Positions 34,074 to 42,910 of a stretch of DNA of 47,148 bases are shown piece by piece. Both the position numbers and the translations under genes were made by a program. Under the pieces are notes generated by a model that was not told the origin of the DNA, made no database searches, and saw nothing but the letters and a program-made list of their open reading frames with translations. Within the stretch, counting starts at the first letter, position 1. The number at the start of each line of letters is the position of its first letter. Source of the stretch: an uncultured Ruminococcus sp. GTDB taxonomy: Bacteria; Bacillota; Clostridia; Oscillospirales; Ruminococcaceae. Where the stretch lies: contig CALEPT010000251.1 of assembly GCA_937910385.1 (NCBI GenBank), positions 1-47,148 on the forward strand. Reading direction: 5' to 3'.

Positions 34074-37000
34074 ATGCCTGTATTCAGAATCTATTCAGAG
34101 AAAAAACCCGAATTTGCCGTTGAGGCTCAGTCAGTACTCAACGATATAAAGACCGCGCTCAGGCTTGAACTCACAGGTCTGCGCATACTTAACAGATACG
34201 ATGCCGATAAACTCAGCGAGGAGGACTTCAATGCCGCTGTCAGCACTGTTTTCTCCGAACCCGCAGTTGACGTTGTATACGATGAGCTCCCCACGCTCGG
34301 TGAGAGCGACCGTGTTTTTGCAGTCGAGTACCTCCCCGGTCAGTTCGACCAACGCGCCGACAGCTGCGAGCAGTGTATACAGATACTCCGCCAGGGAGAA
34401 CGCTGCCGTGTGAGAAACGCCCGCGTATACATTGTTTCAGGCACTATCAGCGATGCGGATTTCGATCGCCTCAAAGCCTATATCATCAACCCCGTCGAGA
34501 GCCGTGAGGCATCGCTCGATACCGTAAAGACACTCGACGTGAACTACGATATCCCTACGACAGTTGAGGAGCTCGAGGGCTTCATTCAGCTCAACGCCCT
34601 CGGTCTGCATGCATTTGTGGACAAGTTCGGCCTTGCAATGGACTACGACGACATCAAGTTCTGTCAGGATTATTTCCGCAATGAGGAAAAGCGCAACCCC
34701 ACTATCACCGAGATACGCATGATAGATACATACTGGTCCGACCACTGCCGCCACACTACCTTCCTCACAAACGTTGAGAACGTAAATATCGCAACTCCTT
34801 ATATAAAGGATACCTACGATATGTACCTCAATGTCCGCGAGGAGCTCGGCAGGACCGAAAAGCCGATAACCCTCATGGATATCGGTACTCTTGCCGCAAA
34901 GAAGCTCAAGGCAGACGGTCTCCTCCCCGACCTCGACGAGAGCGAGGAGATAAACGCCTGCTCCGTTAAGATAAAGGTCGATATCGACGGTCAGCTTGAG
35001 GACTGGATACTCATGTTCAAGAACGAGACCCACAACCACCCCACCGAGATAGAACCTTTCGGCGGTGCTGCGACCTGCCTCGGCGGTGCTATCCGCGACC
35101 CGCTTTCGGGACGCTCTTATGTTTATCAGGCAATGAGAGTTACCGGCGCAGCAAATCCGCTCGTTCCCGTTGAGGACACTATCACAGGCAAGCTCCCCCA
35201 GAGAAAGATAACTGTCGGAGCAGCAAACGGCTACAGCTCCTACGGAAATCAGATAGGTCTTGCAACAGGTCATGTTGCAGAAGTATACCACCCCGGATAT
35301 GTTGCTAAGAGAATGGAAATAGGCGCAGTTCTTGGTGCTGCTCCGGCAGAAAATATCCGACGCGAGGCTCCCGTTCCGGGTGACATTGTGGTACTGCTCG
35401 GCGGAAAGACAGGTCGTGACGGCTGCGGCGGAGCTACAGGCTCTTCCAAGTCCCACACTCTCGAATCCCTTGAGACCTGCGGTGCGGAGGTCCAGAAGGG
35501 TAATCCGCCCGAGGAAAGAAAGCTCCAGAGACTCTTCCGCAATCCTGATGTCACAAAGATGATAAAGCGCTGCAACGACTTCGGTGCAGGCGGCGTTTCC
35601 GTTGCTATCGGCGAACTCACCGACGGTCTTGTAATCGACCTGAACGCAGTTCCCAAGAAGTACGACGGTCTCGACGGCACGGAGATAGCTATTTCCGAGT
35701 CGCAGGAGAGAATGGCTGTAGTTATCGCTCCCGAAGACGTTGAGGCATTCATGGCAGAAGCTAAAAAAGAAAACCTCGAAGCAACCGTTGTTGCAAGCGT
35801 TGTTGAGGAACCGCGCTTGAAAATGAACTGGAATGGCAATACTATCGTAGATCTTTCCCGCGATTTCCTCAATTCCAACGGTGCTCCCAAATATACCGAC
35901 ATAGAGGTCGAGGCTCCTGCTGAGAGACCTTCCGATGAGGTCTCCGACACGGCTGAATCGTGGACAGAGCTCATGTCCAACCTCAATGTATGCTCGCAGA
36001 AGGGACTCATCGAAAAATTCGACTCCACTATCGGCGCAGGCACGGTGCTCATGCCGTTCGGCGGAGCATATCAGCTAACTCCATCGCAGGCAATGGCTGC
36101 AAAGATACCCGTTCTCACGGGCGAAACAAATACGTGCTCGCTCATGGGCTGGGGATACAATCCCGATATTTCCGAAAAAAGCCCGTATCACGGCGCTATG
36201 CTCGCCGTTATCGAATCTATCGCTAAGGTAGTCGCTGCAGGCGGTACATATAAAAAATGCTGGCTGACATTCCAGGAATATTTTGAGCGCACTCAGAATG
36301 ACCCCAAGCGCTGGGGCCAGCCTATGGCGGCTCTGCTCGGTGCGTTCAAGGCACAGCTCGAAATGGGCTGCGGCTCTATCGGCGGAAAGGACTCAATGTC
36401 GGGCACGTTCGAGAATATAGATGTTCCGCCTACACTCGTTTCGTTCGCAGTCTCCACAGCTCAGGCGGACAAGGTAGTCTCTACCGAGTTCAAGAGCTCA
36501 GGCAGCGAGGTGATCCTCATAACTCCCGAATACGACGAGAACGGTCTGCCGAAGTTCGACAGTATAAAGGCTTGCTTCGATCAGGTCGAGAAGATAATTG
36601 CAGACGGCAGAGCTAATGCTATCTGGACAAACGGCTACGGCGGTATCGCCGAGGGCATCGCTAAAATGTGCTTCGGCAACAAGATAGGCTTCGAGTTCAC
36701 AGCTCACCTTACAGGCGAGCAGCTGTTCCGCCCTTGCTACGGAGCGTTCGTGATCGAGCTCAACAGTGCGGCTGTACGCGGCGAAGAGGTCATCGGTAAG
36801 ACTATAAGCGATTACAAGATAATCTGCCGCGATTACACTATCGGTCTTGACAACCTCCAGCGAGTGTGGGAGGGCAAGCTCGAACCTGTATTCCCTTGCA
36901 GGATAAAGACCACCGACGCTACGCCCGAGACTTACTCAAATCCTAACAGGATACAGCTTTCAGCTTCGATAAAGACTGCAAAGCCGAGAGTCCTCATTCC

Positions 37001-37778
37001 TGTATTCCCAGGAACAAACTGCGAATACGACACCGCACGCGCCTTTGAAAAGGCAGGCGCTAAAGCAGAAACTATCGTCATCAGAAACCTCTCTGCAGCC
37101 GATATCGAGGACTCTGTAAGCGTGTTCGAGAGAGCTGTAAAGCAGTCGCAGATAATCATGATCCCCGGCGGCTTCAGCGGCGGCGACGAGCCTGAAGGAA
37201 GCGGAAAGTTCATCACGGCATTCTTCCGCAACCCCAGGATAAAGGACGCCGTTCACGACCTCCTCAAGAACCGCGATGGACTCATGCTCGGTATCTGCAA
37301 CGGCTTCCAGGCGCTCGTAAAGCTCGGTCTCGTGCCATTCGGAGAGATAATCGACATGGCAGACGACTCCCCCACTCTCACCTTCAACACTATCGCGCGT
37401 CACCAGTCCATGATGGTAACAACAAGGATAGCCTCCAACAAGAGCCCGTGGCTGTACGGCTGCGAGGTCGGCGATATCCACACAGTTCCGATATCGCACG
37501 GTGAGGGACGATTTGTTGCTCCCGACAGGCTTATCCAGCAAATGGCAAACAACGGTCAGATTGCGACTCAGTATGTTGATCTTGACGGCAATCCGACCAT
37601 GGATATCCGCTACAACCCCAATACCTCCGTTGAAGCTATCGAAGGCATAACCTCACCCGATGGTCGTGTATTCGGAAAAATGGGTCACTCCGAACGTAAG
37701 GGCAGCTATATCTGCAAGAACGTTCAGGGTAACAAGGATCAGAAGATCTTCGAGAGCGGCGTAGCTTATTTCAAATAA
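34074..37778 (+). CDS. purL: phosphoribosylformylglycinamidine synthase, fused PurL-PurQ
   Basis: A 1234-aa single-chain FGAM synthase, fourth step of purine synthesis. It has an N-terminal PurS-like region, a catalytic domain with NETHNHP at 317-323, and a second AIR-synthase-like half. A C-terminal class I glutamine amidotransferase domain carries the nucleophile C1075 in GICNGFQ and later SHGEGRF. ATG at 34074 with AAGGAG; an in-frame ATG 27 nt upstream overlaps mtaB and lacks an RBS. Most Firmicutes use split PurS/Q/L; the large fused form is common in Clostridia. No other pur gene is adjacent. Confidence 0.96.
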   Translation: MPVFRIYSEKKPEFAVEAQSVLNDIKTALRLELTGLRILNRYDADKLSEEDFNAAVSTVFSEPAVDVVYDELPTLGESDRVFAVEYLPGQFDQRADSCEQCIQILRQGERCRVRNARVYIVSGTISDADFDRLKAYIINPVESREASLDTVKTLDVNYDIPTTVEELEGFIQLNALGLHAFVDKFGLAMDYDDIKFCQDYFRNEEKRNPTITEIRMIDTYWSDHCRHTTFLTNVENVNIATPYIKDTYDMYLNVREELGRTEKPITLMDIGTLAAKKLKADGLLPDLDESEEINACSVKIKVDIDGQLEDWILMFKNETHNHPTEIEPFGGAATCLGGAIRDPLSGRSYVYQAMRVTGAANPLVPVEDTITGKLPQRKITVGAANGYSSYGNQIGLATGHVAEVYHPGYVAKRMEIGAVLGAAPAENIRREAPVPGDIVVLLGGKTGRDGCGGATGSSKSHTLESLETCGAEVQKGNPPEERKLQRLFRNPDVTKMIKRCNDFGAGGVSVAIGELTDGLVIDLNAVPKKYDGLDGTEIAISESQERMAVVIAPEDVEAFMAEAKKENLEATVVASVVEEPRLKMNWNGNTIVDLSRDFLNSNGAPKYTDIEVEAPAERPSDEVSDTAESWTELMSNLNVCSQKGLIEKFDSTIGAGTVLMPFGGAYQLTPSQAMAAKIPVLTGETNTCSLMGWGYNPDISEKSPYHGAMLAVIESIAKVVAAGGTYKKCWLTFQEYFERTQNDPKRWGQPMAALLGAFKAQLEMGCGSIGGKDSMSGTFENIDVPPTLVSFAVSTAQADKVVSTEFKSSGSEVILITPEYDENGLPKFDSIKACFDQVEKIIADGRANAIWTNGYGGIAEGIAKMCFGNKIGFEFTAHLTGEQLFRPCYGAFVIELNSAAVRGEEVIGKTISDYKIICRDYTIGLDNLQRVWEGKLEPVFPCRIKTTDATPETYSNPNRIQLSASIKTAKPRVLIPVFPGTNCEYDTARAFEKAGAKAETIVIRNLSAADIEDSVSVFERAVKQSQIIMIPGGFSGGDEPEGSGKFITAFFRNPRIKDAVHDLLKNRDGLMLGICNGFQALVKLGLVPFGEIIDMADDSPTLTFNTIARHQSMMVTTRIASNKSPWLYGCEVGDIHTVPISHGEGRFVAPDRLIQQMANNGQIATQYVDLDGNPTMDIRYNPNTSVEAIEGITSPDGRVFGKMGHSERKGSYICKNVQGNKDQKIFESGVAYFK

Positions 37779-37815
37779 ATGTTAATGTAATTCGGGGCAA
37801 CATAGCCTCCGAAAT

Positions 37816-37839
37816 AAAAAAGCTGCCTGATAATGGCAG
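37816..37839 (-). terminator. possible minus-strand terminator
   Basis: Short 5-bp stem CTGCC / GGCAG followed by CTTTTTTATTT on the minus strand. It could stop antisense transcription entering purL from the mobile element side. Weak because the stem is short. Confidence 0.3.
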
Positions 37840-37858
37840 TTACCAATATGGAAGTTTA

Positions 37859-37895
37859 GCCCCGAGACAGTGTCTCGGGGCATATTTATTTTATT
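37859..37895 (+). terminator. purL terminator
   Basis: Perfect 10-bp stem GCCCCGAGAC / GTCTCGGGGC with a 3-nt loop, then ATATTTATTTTATT. Confidence 0.85.
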
Positions 37896-38115
37896 CTTCT
37901 ATTCACATAAATCAGAATCTGCGCGGAGCCCGCGCAAATTCCGATTTATCTTAGTAAAATTATACACCTAAACAATAATAATGTCAAAAGAAACGCCATA
38001 CTTGTAAAGTCCAAAGGGAACAAGACTTCACAAAAAGTTTACAAGCAAAAATGATGAAAACAGCAAGAAATCGGCAGGTCGAATATCGCTAAAACTTAAT
38101 AGAATCAAGGCTTTT
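37896..38115. other. gene-free junction between purL and the ICE, with palindromes
   Basis: No ORF. Holds a 43-bp imperfect palindrome (37907-37949; ATAAATC...GATTTAT ends and GCGCGG / CCGCGC core) and a nested inverted repeat at 38001-38045 (outer arms CTTGTAAA / TTTACAAG, inner AAGTC / GACTT). These could be the element end, an att site, or an origin of transfer. The exact left boundary of the ICE cannot be set from one end. Confidence 0.4.
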
Positions 38116-38148
38116 GGGCGTTCCATATAATTTGGAACGCCCTTTTTT
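38116..38148 (+). terminator. strong terminator with no annotated gene upstream
   Basis: Perfect 10-bp stem GGGCGTTCCA / TGGAACGCCC with a 7-nt loop, then TTTTTT. purL already has its own terminator 220 bp upstream, so this would end an unannotated RNA or act as an attenuator. Confidence 0.8.
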
Positions 38149-38205
38149 GTTCCTGTTATTACGCTTTGTTCCCTGCAATTACACTAAGGGATAAATATAA
38201 ACCGA

Positions 38206-38242
38206 AAGGGTGTTTCTCAGTCGATGAGAGACACCTTTTTTC
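38206..38242 (+). terminator. terminator/attenuator before the first ICE gene
   Basis: 11-bp stem GGTGTTTCTCA / TGAGAGACACC (one G-T pair) with a 5-nt loop, followed by TTTTTTT, only about 14 nt before the SD of the first ICE gene. Confidence 0.65.
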
Positions 38243-38269
38243 TATTTCAGAGAGATGGAGGAGATATGT

Positions 38270-38530
38270 ATGCGTGAGATCAACTGGGCTGAACCCTTTG
38301 ACAAGCCCCTGTCGGGTGCTGCTAAGGGTGTCCTTGCGACAATGATGTGTCTGCCCGAGAGCGACTATCTGACCGCCGAGGAACTGTACAGCCGTTTCAA
38401 GGCTGACCCTCCGATGGTGATTGATGATGCACTTGCAGAGCTGATGAGCGAGGATAAGCAGTTCCTTATCTGTGTGAACGGCAGATACGCTGTCAACAAA
38501 ATGAAGCTGTTGGAGATAAATACGATCTGA
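38270..38530 (+). CDS. small ICE protein, possible winged-helix
   Basis: An 86-aa protein (MREINWAEPFDKPL...) not recognised by family. The middle (about 18-70) reads like a compact helical or winged-helix domain: LTAEELYSRF, then DDALAELMSEDKQFLICVNGRYAVN. The ATG at 38270 is set by GGAGGA; an upstream in-frame ATG at 38255 would overlap this SD. It is the first gene after an attenuator-like hairpin and 12 bp before the replication initiator-like gene. A role in control of the ICE operon is inference. Confidence 0.65.
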   Translation: MREINWAEPFDKPLSGAAKGVLATMMCLPESDYLTAEELYSRFKADPPMVIDDALAELMSEDKQFLICVNGRYAVNKMKLLEINTI

Positions 38531-38542
38531 GGAGAGATAGCT

Positions 38543-39532
38543 ATGTCAAAGCTGATAAAAAGATTATCGGGAGACTTCACGATAATCAGCAACAAGGTAT
38601 TCAGAAATAAAAAGCTGGGTGTTACCGACCGTGGTACGCTCTGCACTCTGCTGTCGCTCCCCGACAATTGGAACTTCTCTATCAGAGGGCTTGCAGCTAT
38701 TCTGCCCGACGGAGTGACGAAGATCGAAAACAGCCTGAACCGTCTGGAGTATGACCACCATTACCTCAAGCGTGTGCGTGTCTTTGAGAACGGTAGGATC
38801 ATTGATTGGGACTACATTATCAGTGACGAGCCTATGGATGCCGATGAAGATGAGGACGGCGGCAATGTTGGAAATGTTGAAAACTCCTCTATTTCTGCCC
38901 CACGAGATACGGAAATTCAAGATGCGGAATTACTTGATACGGAAAACCCGTATCTTGAAAAACGACATCTTGAAAACCGGTATGCATATAAAGAACTAAA
39001 TAATCAAGACTCCAAAAATAAAATACTGTGTGATAAAGAATCCACCAATCAATCCGCTTCTGCACAGGAAACGGATTCTGTTGAAACTGTTGAAAATCTG
39101 ATTGATGGAGTGATTGAGGGATACAGCACAGACACAAAAAGAATCAAGAGTATCATCAAAGAGCATATCGAATACGAAGATTATCTCCAATGGATAAGGC
39201 TTTTCGGCAAGGATATGACAACTGCTGAGATCAAACAGCTTGTGGATAAGCTGGCTAAGGCTGCTACATCGGGCAAGGGTCGAGTCATCAATGACGAGAG
39301 CTTCTCGAAGTACGAAGTCCAGGAGGCTGTGCTGAATCTGAACAGAGAGTGCATTGAAATGGGCTATGAGGTGCTTAGGCAGAAAGCGCCGGGAACAGTC
39401 AATAACCGCACAGGCTATCTTGTCAGTGTGCTGATAAAGCTCGGCAGCGAGTATGACCTTGTTGCAAATTCCGAGGAGCGCAGTATCAAGTACGATGTTC
39501 AGCAAATGCTCCACTATGATGACTTCGACTGA
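38543..39532 (+). CDS. ICE replication initiator-like winged-helix protein
   Basis: A 329-aa protein. Residues about 8-85 resemble the winged-helix N-terminus of DnaD/RepA-type initiators in Clostridial elements (FTIISNKVFRNKKLGVTDRG, then LCTLLSLPDNWNFSIRGLA). A variable acidic, Asn-rich linker (about 95-180) follows. The conserved C-terminal domain (about 185-329, with DMTTAEIKQLVDKLAKAA and NRTGYLVSVLIKL) is of the DUF6017 kind found beside it in these elements. Good SD GGAGAG. It probably controls replication or partition of the excised element. Confidence 0.7.
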   Translation: MSKLIKRLSGDFTIISNKVFRNKKLGVTDRGTLCTLLSLPDNWNFSIRGLAAILPDGVTKIENSLNRLEYDHHYLKRVRVFENGRIIDWDYIISDEPMDADEDEDGGNVGNVENSSISAPRDTEIQDAELLDTENPYLEKRHLENRYAYKELNNQDSKNKILCDKESTNQSASAQETDSVETVENLIDGVIEGYSTDTKRIKSIIKEHIEYEDYLQWIRLFGKDMTTAEIKQLVDKLAKAATSGKGRVINDESFSKYEVQEAVLNLNRECIEMGYEVLRQKAPGTVNNRTGYLVSVLIKLGSEYDLVANSEERSIKYDVQQMLHYDDFD

Positions 39533-39552
39533 CCGCAAAGGAGGTGGTGCGT

Positions 39553-39567
39553 ATGATTGTGAGGTGA
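39553..39567 (+). other. four-codon ORF (MIVR) with strong SD
   Basis: AAGGAGGTGG lies just before ATG ATT GTG AGG TGA. The stop is followed four bases later by the ATG of the 65-aa gene. It may be a leader mini-cistron that loads ribosomes for the next gene by reinitiation, or a decayed start. Confidence 0.35.
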
Positions 39568-39571
39568 CACT

Positions 39572-39769
39572 ATGCCCGAATACAAGGCAGTAGACAAGCT
39601 GTTTTATTCTTTCCACAGCGAGTTTGAAGCTATCGTCATGGATATGGTCGCTGAAAAGACGGATAAGCGTATCATAGACACGATGTTTGAGGATTTTGAC
39701 CGCTTGCAGGAAGAATATCACGAAAAGCTGAGACAAATATGCAGAGAGGACGGTGAAGATCGTGGCTAA
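39572..39769 (+). CDS. small hypothetical ICE protein (65 aa)
   Basis: Not recognised. A 65-aa charged helical protein (MPEYKAVDKLFYSFHSEF..., ending EDGEDRG) without membrane helix or motif. ATG with GAGGTG upstream. The end overlaps the start of the next gene by 17 nt, which supports it as a real co-translated gene. Confidence 0.55.
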   Translation: MPEYKAVDKLFYSFHSEFEAIVMDMVAEKTDKRIIDTMFEDFDRLQEEYHEKLRQICREDGEDRG

Positions 39770-40046
39770 GACTATCTACACACAGTTTGATGAGATGGTG
39801 AATTACGATAATATCGTAAAGATCGGCATCAAGACAAATTGGGAGGACGCTGATATTTCCGATGACGGCACTATCGCTCCTGATTTTGAAATGGTCGGCA
39901 GAGATATTACGGGGCTTGAGATCCCTATCGGCATTTACAAGACCTATGAGGAAGCGGAGGAAGCTGTCAAGGCACTCCATGAGTGGTTCAAGAATCAGGC
40001 GTATGCCGTTTACGAAGTTCCCAAGCCAGAGGGAGCTGATACCTGA
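39753..40046 (+). CDS. hypothetical ICE protein (97 aa)
   Basis: Not recognised. A 97-aa acidic soluble protein (MKIVAKTIYTQFDEMV...), with a segment IPIGIYKTYEEAEEAVKALHEWF resembling small SPOR- or ACT-like folds. Start GTG at 39753; a second in-frame GTG lies at 39762. The stop overlaps the PcfB gene ATG (TGATG), so the genes are coupled. Confidence 0.6.
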   Translation: MKIVAKTIYTQFDEMVNYDNIVKIGIKTNWEDADISDDGTIAPDFEMVGRDITGLEIPIGIYKTYEEAEEAVKALHEWFKNQAYAVYEVPKPEGADT

Positions 40047-40522
40047 TGGCTAACGACTACGAAAACGGCACAAAGAAAACGATAGACCTGACTATCAAGG
40101 CGGAGAAGATCAGTTCGGATATTCTCAAAGAAGCCTTGCAGGAGTTTATGGCAGGAAAGGCTGAAAAGAAAGGGCGAATGTCCTATCGTCAGCTGGAAAA
40201 GAAGTCGGACAGCAAGCTCGACAGCATTGAGGTCAGCGAGGACAATATCGGTGATTTCCTCAAAACGGCGAGAAAGTACGATGTTGACTTTGCCCTGAAA
40301 GCGGACAAATCTACCCAGCCTGCTACCTATCATGTTTTCTTTTCAGCAAGCAAGACAGAGAACTTCAAGAAAGCGTTTACCGAATACGTCGGGAAAAACG
40401 CTAAGACAAACCAGCGTGGGGTGTTCACGAGGGAGCAGTTAAAGAGAGAAGCTGCCCGTGTTGCACAGTCACCGCACAGGAAACACAGATCGAAAGAGAG
40501 AAAAAGGGAGACACACAGATGA
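40046..40522 (+). CDS. PcfB family (DUF3801) conjugation protein
   Basis: A 158-aa protein beginning TIDLTIKAEKISSDILKEAL and MSYRQLEKKSDSKLDSIEVS, the signature of PcfB/DUF3801 proteins, which sit directly upstream of the VirD4/TraG coupling ATPase in Gram-positive conjugative elements. The last ~20 residues are strongly basic. It probably helps couple the relaxosome to the channel. No membrane helix. It overlaps a 41-codon ORF by 4 nt and precedes traG by about 100 bp. Confidence 0.85.
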   Translation: MANDYENGTKKTIDLTIKAEKISSDILKEALQEFMAGKAEKKGRMSYRQLEKKSDSKLDSIEVSEDNIGDFLKTARKYDVDFALKADKSTQPATYHVFFSASKTENFKKAFTEYVGKNAKTNQRGVFTREQLKREAARVAQSPHRKHRSKERKRETHR

Positions 40523-40644
40523 TCGAACATACCTATCCCCCGACACCAAGGACAAGGGGCGATGATGTTTTTACGGCGAACTTTTATGCCGATAACATGA
40601 GAAAGGCTTTGTCTGCCGAGTGCAGATCAACACCCGAAAGCTAA
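40519..40644 (+). CDS. possible 41-aa ORF between pcfB and traG
   Basis: ATG overlaps the pcfB stop as ATGA and the frame runs 41 codons (MIEHTYPPTPRTRGDDVF...), ending 25 nt inside traG in another frame. The close coupling favours translation, perhaps to deliver ribosomes to the GTG start of traG. No family recognised. Confidence 0.35.
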   Translation: MIEHTYPPTPRTRGDDVFTANFYADNMRKALSAECRSTPES

Positions 40645-42165
40645 AAAAGGTCATTCTGAAAGCCTTACCCTATGCGATCTTTGCGTATGCAGGCAACCTT
40701 ATCGGCTATGCGTACCGAACAGCGGAGGGCAACGGATTTCAGGAGAAGATACTCCCTTTTATGAGCAATCTCGGGGTCGCTTTTGCTAAGGTCTTTCCCA
40801 GCTTTCACCCGTTGGATATTTTATTCGGTTTGGTTCTGGCGGGTGTCATGAGACTTGTTCTCTATATCAAATCGAAGAACAAGAAGAAGTTTAGGCAGGG
40901 TGAAGAATACGGCTCTGCTGTATGGGGTACGGAAAAGGACATTGAGCCTTACATGGACTTATCCACCCCCGAAAACAACGTTATCCTCACGAAAACGGAG
41001 TCCCTGACGATGGGCAAGCCCTCTGCGCCGAAATTTGCCCGTAACAAGAACATTCTTGTGATCGGCGGTTCAGGCTCAGGTAAGACACGATTTTTCGTAA
41101 AGCCGAACCTGATGCAGATGCACTCCTCCTATGTAGTGACCGATCCGAAGGGTACGGTGCTTGTGGAGTGCGGTCATCTTCTTGCAAGGGGCAGACCGCT
41201 GAGAAACAGCGAAGGCAAGATAGTGTATCAGAGGGACGGCAAAAACGGCTATAAGAAAGATAAGAACGGCAAGCCTATGCCTGTCTATGAGCCGTACAAC
41301 ATAAAAGTCTTTAACACGATAGACTTCTCAAAAAGTATGCACTATAACCCTTTCGCCTATATTTCCGAAAGAAACCGTGAGAAGGACATTCTCAAATTCG
41401 TGGAAGTCCTTATCAAGAATACTTCTTCCTCTCAACAGCCCAGCGGTGATGACTTCTGGGTAAAGGCTGAAAAGCTGTTGTATACGTCTTACATTGCACT
41501 GATCTTCACCCTTTACGATGAAGATGAACGCAATTTTGAAACGCTTATCGAAATGATAAACGGTTCTGAGTGCCGTGAGGAAGATGAAACTTTCAAGAAT
41601 GCTATGGACATTCAGTTCGGTATGCTTGAAACATGGCTTGACGGTCAGTTTCCTTCTGAGGAAGAAATTGACGAAGCCATAGAAAAAGAGAAAGAAAAAG
41701 AAAAGTCGGAGGGGTCTGACGATAACTCCGAAGAAGCAGAAGAAAGCGAGAGCAAGTTCAAATTTGAAGCCAAAGCCTATGACGAATACCGCAAAATGTG
41801 TCACATGACACCTCAGAGCGAACAGCAAAGGCTCGGCGCATTTGCTCTCAAACAATACAAGGCGTACAAACTTGCCGCAGGCAAAACGGCTAAGTCTATC
41901 TTAATTAGCTGTTCGACACGTTTAGCGCCTTTTGCCATAGATGAAGTTCTGGAGATAACTTCGTATGACGAACTGCACCTTGATATGCTCGGTGACGAGC
42001 TGTCAGCGCTGTTTGTAATAATCTCCGATACTGACGCAACGTTCAACTTCCTCGTTGCGATCATGTATTCACAACTTTTCAATCTGCTGTGTACCAAAGC
42101 TGACAACAGCGACGGCGGCAGATTACAGTACCATGTGCGGTGTCTCTTAGACGAGTTTGCGAATA
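40620..42165 (+). CDS. VirD4/TraG coupling ATPase, 5' exon
   Basis: First 515 codons plus one base of a type IV secretion coupling ATPase, which brings the relaxase-DNA complex to the mating channel. Two N-terminal membrane helices (about 12-30 and 62-84) and Walker A GGSGSGKT at 149-156 are present. The exon stops right after LLDEFAN (509-515), the Walker B motif. An acidic low-complexity insert lies at about 343-378. GTG start at 40620; the following MQINTRKLKKVILKALPY matches relatives. Unspliced, the frame reads 12 codons into the intron and stops at 42203. Joined to the 3' exon it gives 732 aa, the family's normal size. Confidence 0.88.
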
Positions 42166-42910
42166 GTGTGACACGTTCCGTACTGAAAAGGTGCGGCGCG
42201 TAACAATAAAATAGTTACGTAGAACTATTATTCTGATGAATCGAATGAGGGAGTAACGCCCGGAAAGGTTCACGTTAAAACTACGGACGGCTATGCAGTG
42301 TGAAATGCGGAAGTCGTAAGCCCGTGGAAGTCGTGCGAGAGCAGTCCTAACGGAGAAATTTATTTCAGACGAGGAAAGCGCCGCAGAGGTGCGGTGTACT
42401 GCCTATAGTGCGGACGGCGGTGCAATATGGTTAGTATGGCTTGAAATACAGCCCGACAAAAATCCGAGTGTACGGTTCTAAACGAATGACCGATAGAAAT
42501 GTCGGGGTGCAAAATGCACGCAGGCGGGGTGGAGTAAAAGTTGTTAGTATGAAACTCCCTGTGCCGTTACAGGCGGCACGTATCCTGAGAAAATCGAGGA
42601 TAATGCTTGCAGGACTAAAGGATTGACCTAAGTTGTACCAATGCTAAGAATAATGGAACGTGGAAAGCAGTCCAGTCAGTGAAATTCACATTTCTATACT
42701 GATGTTCAGACGAAAGCGGAGCAATCCGTATAAGCTGATTCAGGACTGTGAGAGTAGTGCCACAGTACCTATGAAACCGTGATAATAAGCGGAGGAGGGA
42801 TAGGCACAAGTCATTTTCAGAATATTCAATATGTATATGTAGTAATCACAATGTGATTTCATAGCTTCGAGTATGAGCAAGAAAAAACACGCTGAAAGGC
42901 GGTGGTTACT

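Noticed and set aside
34437..36052. Long minus-strand frames of 339 and 260 codons
   Set aside because: Antisense shadows inside purL; no RBS and no recognisable domain.
42166..42900. EBS1 assignment to TATTCT near 42224
   Set aside because: Five of six bases pair with the 5' exon end, but its position is too near the intron start for a typical EBS1.
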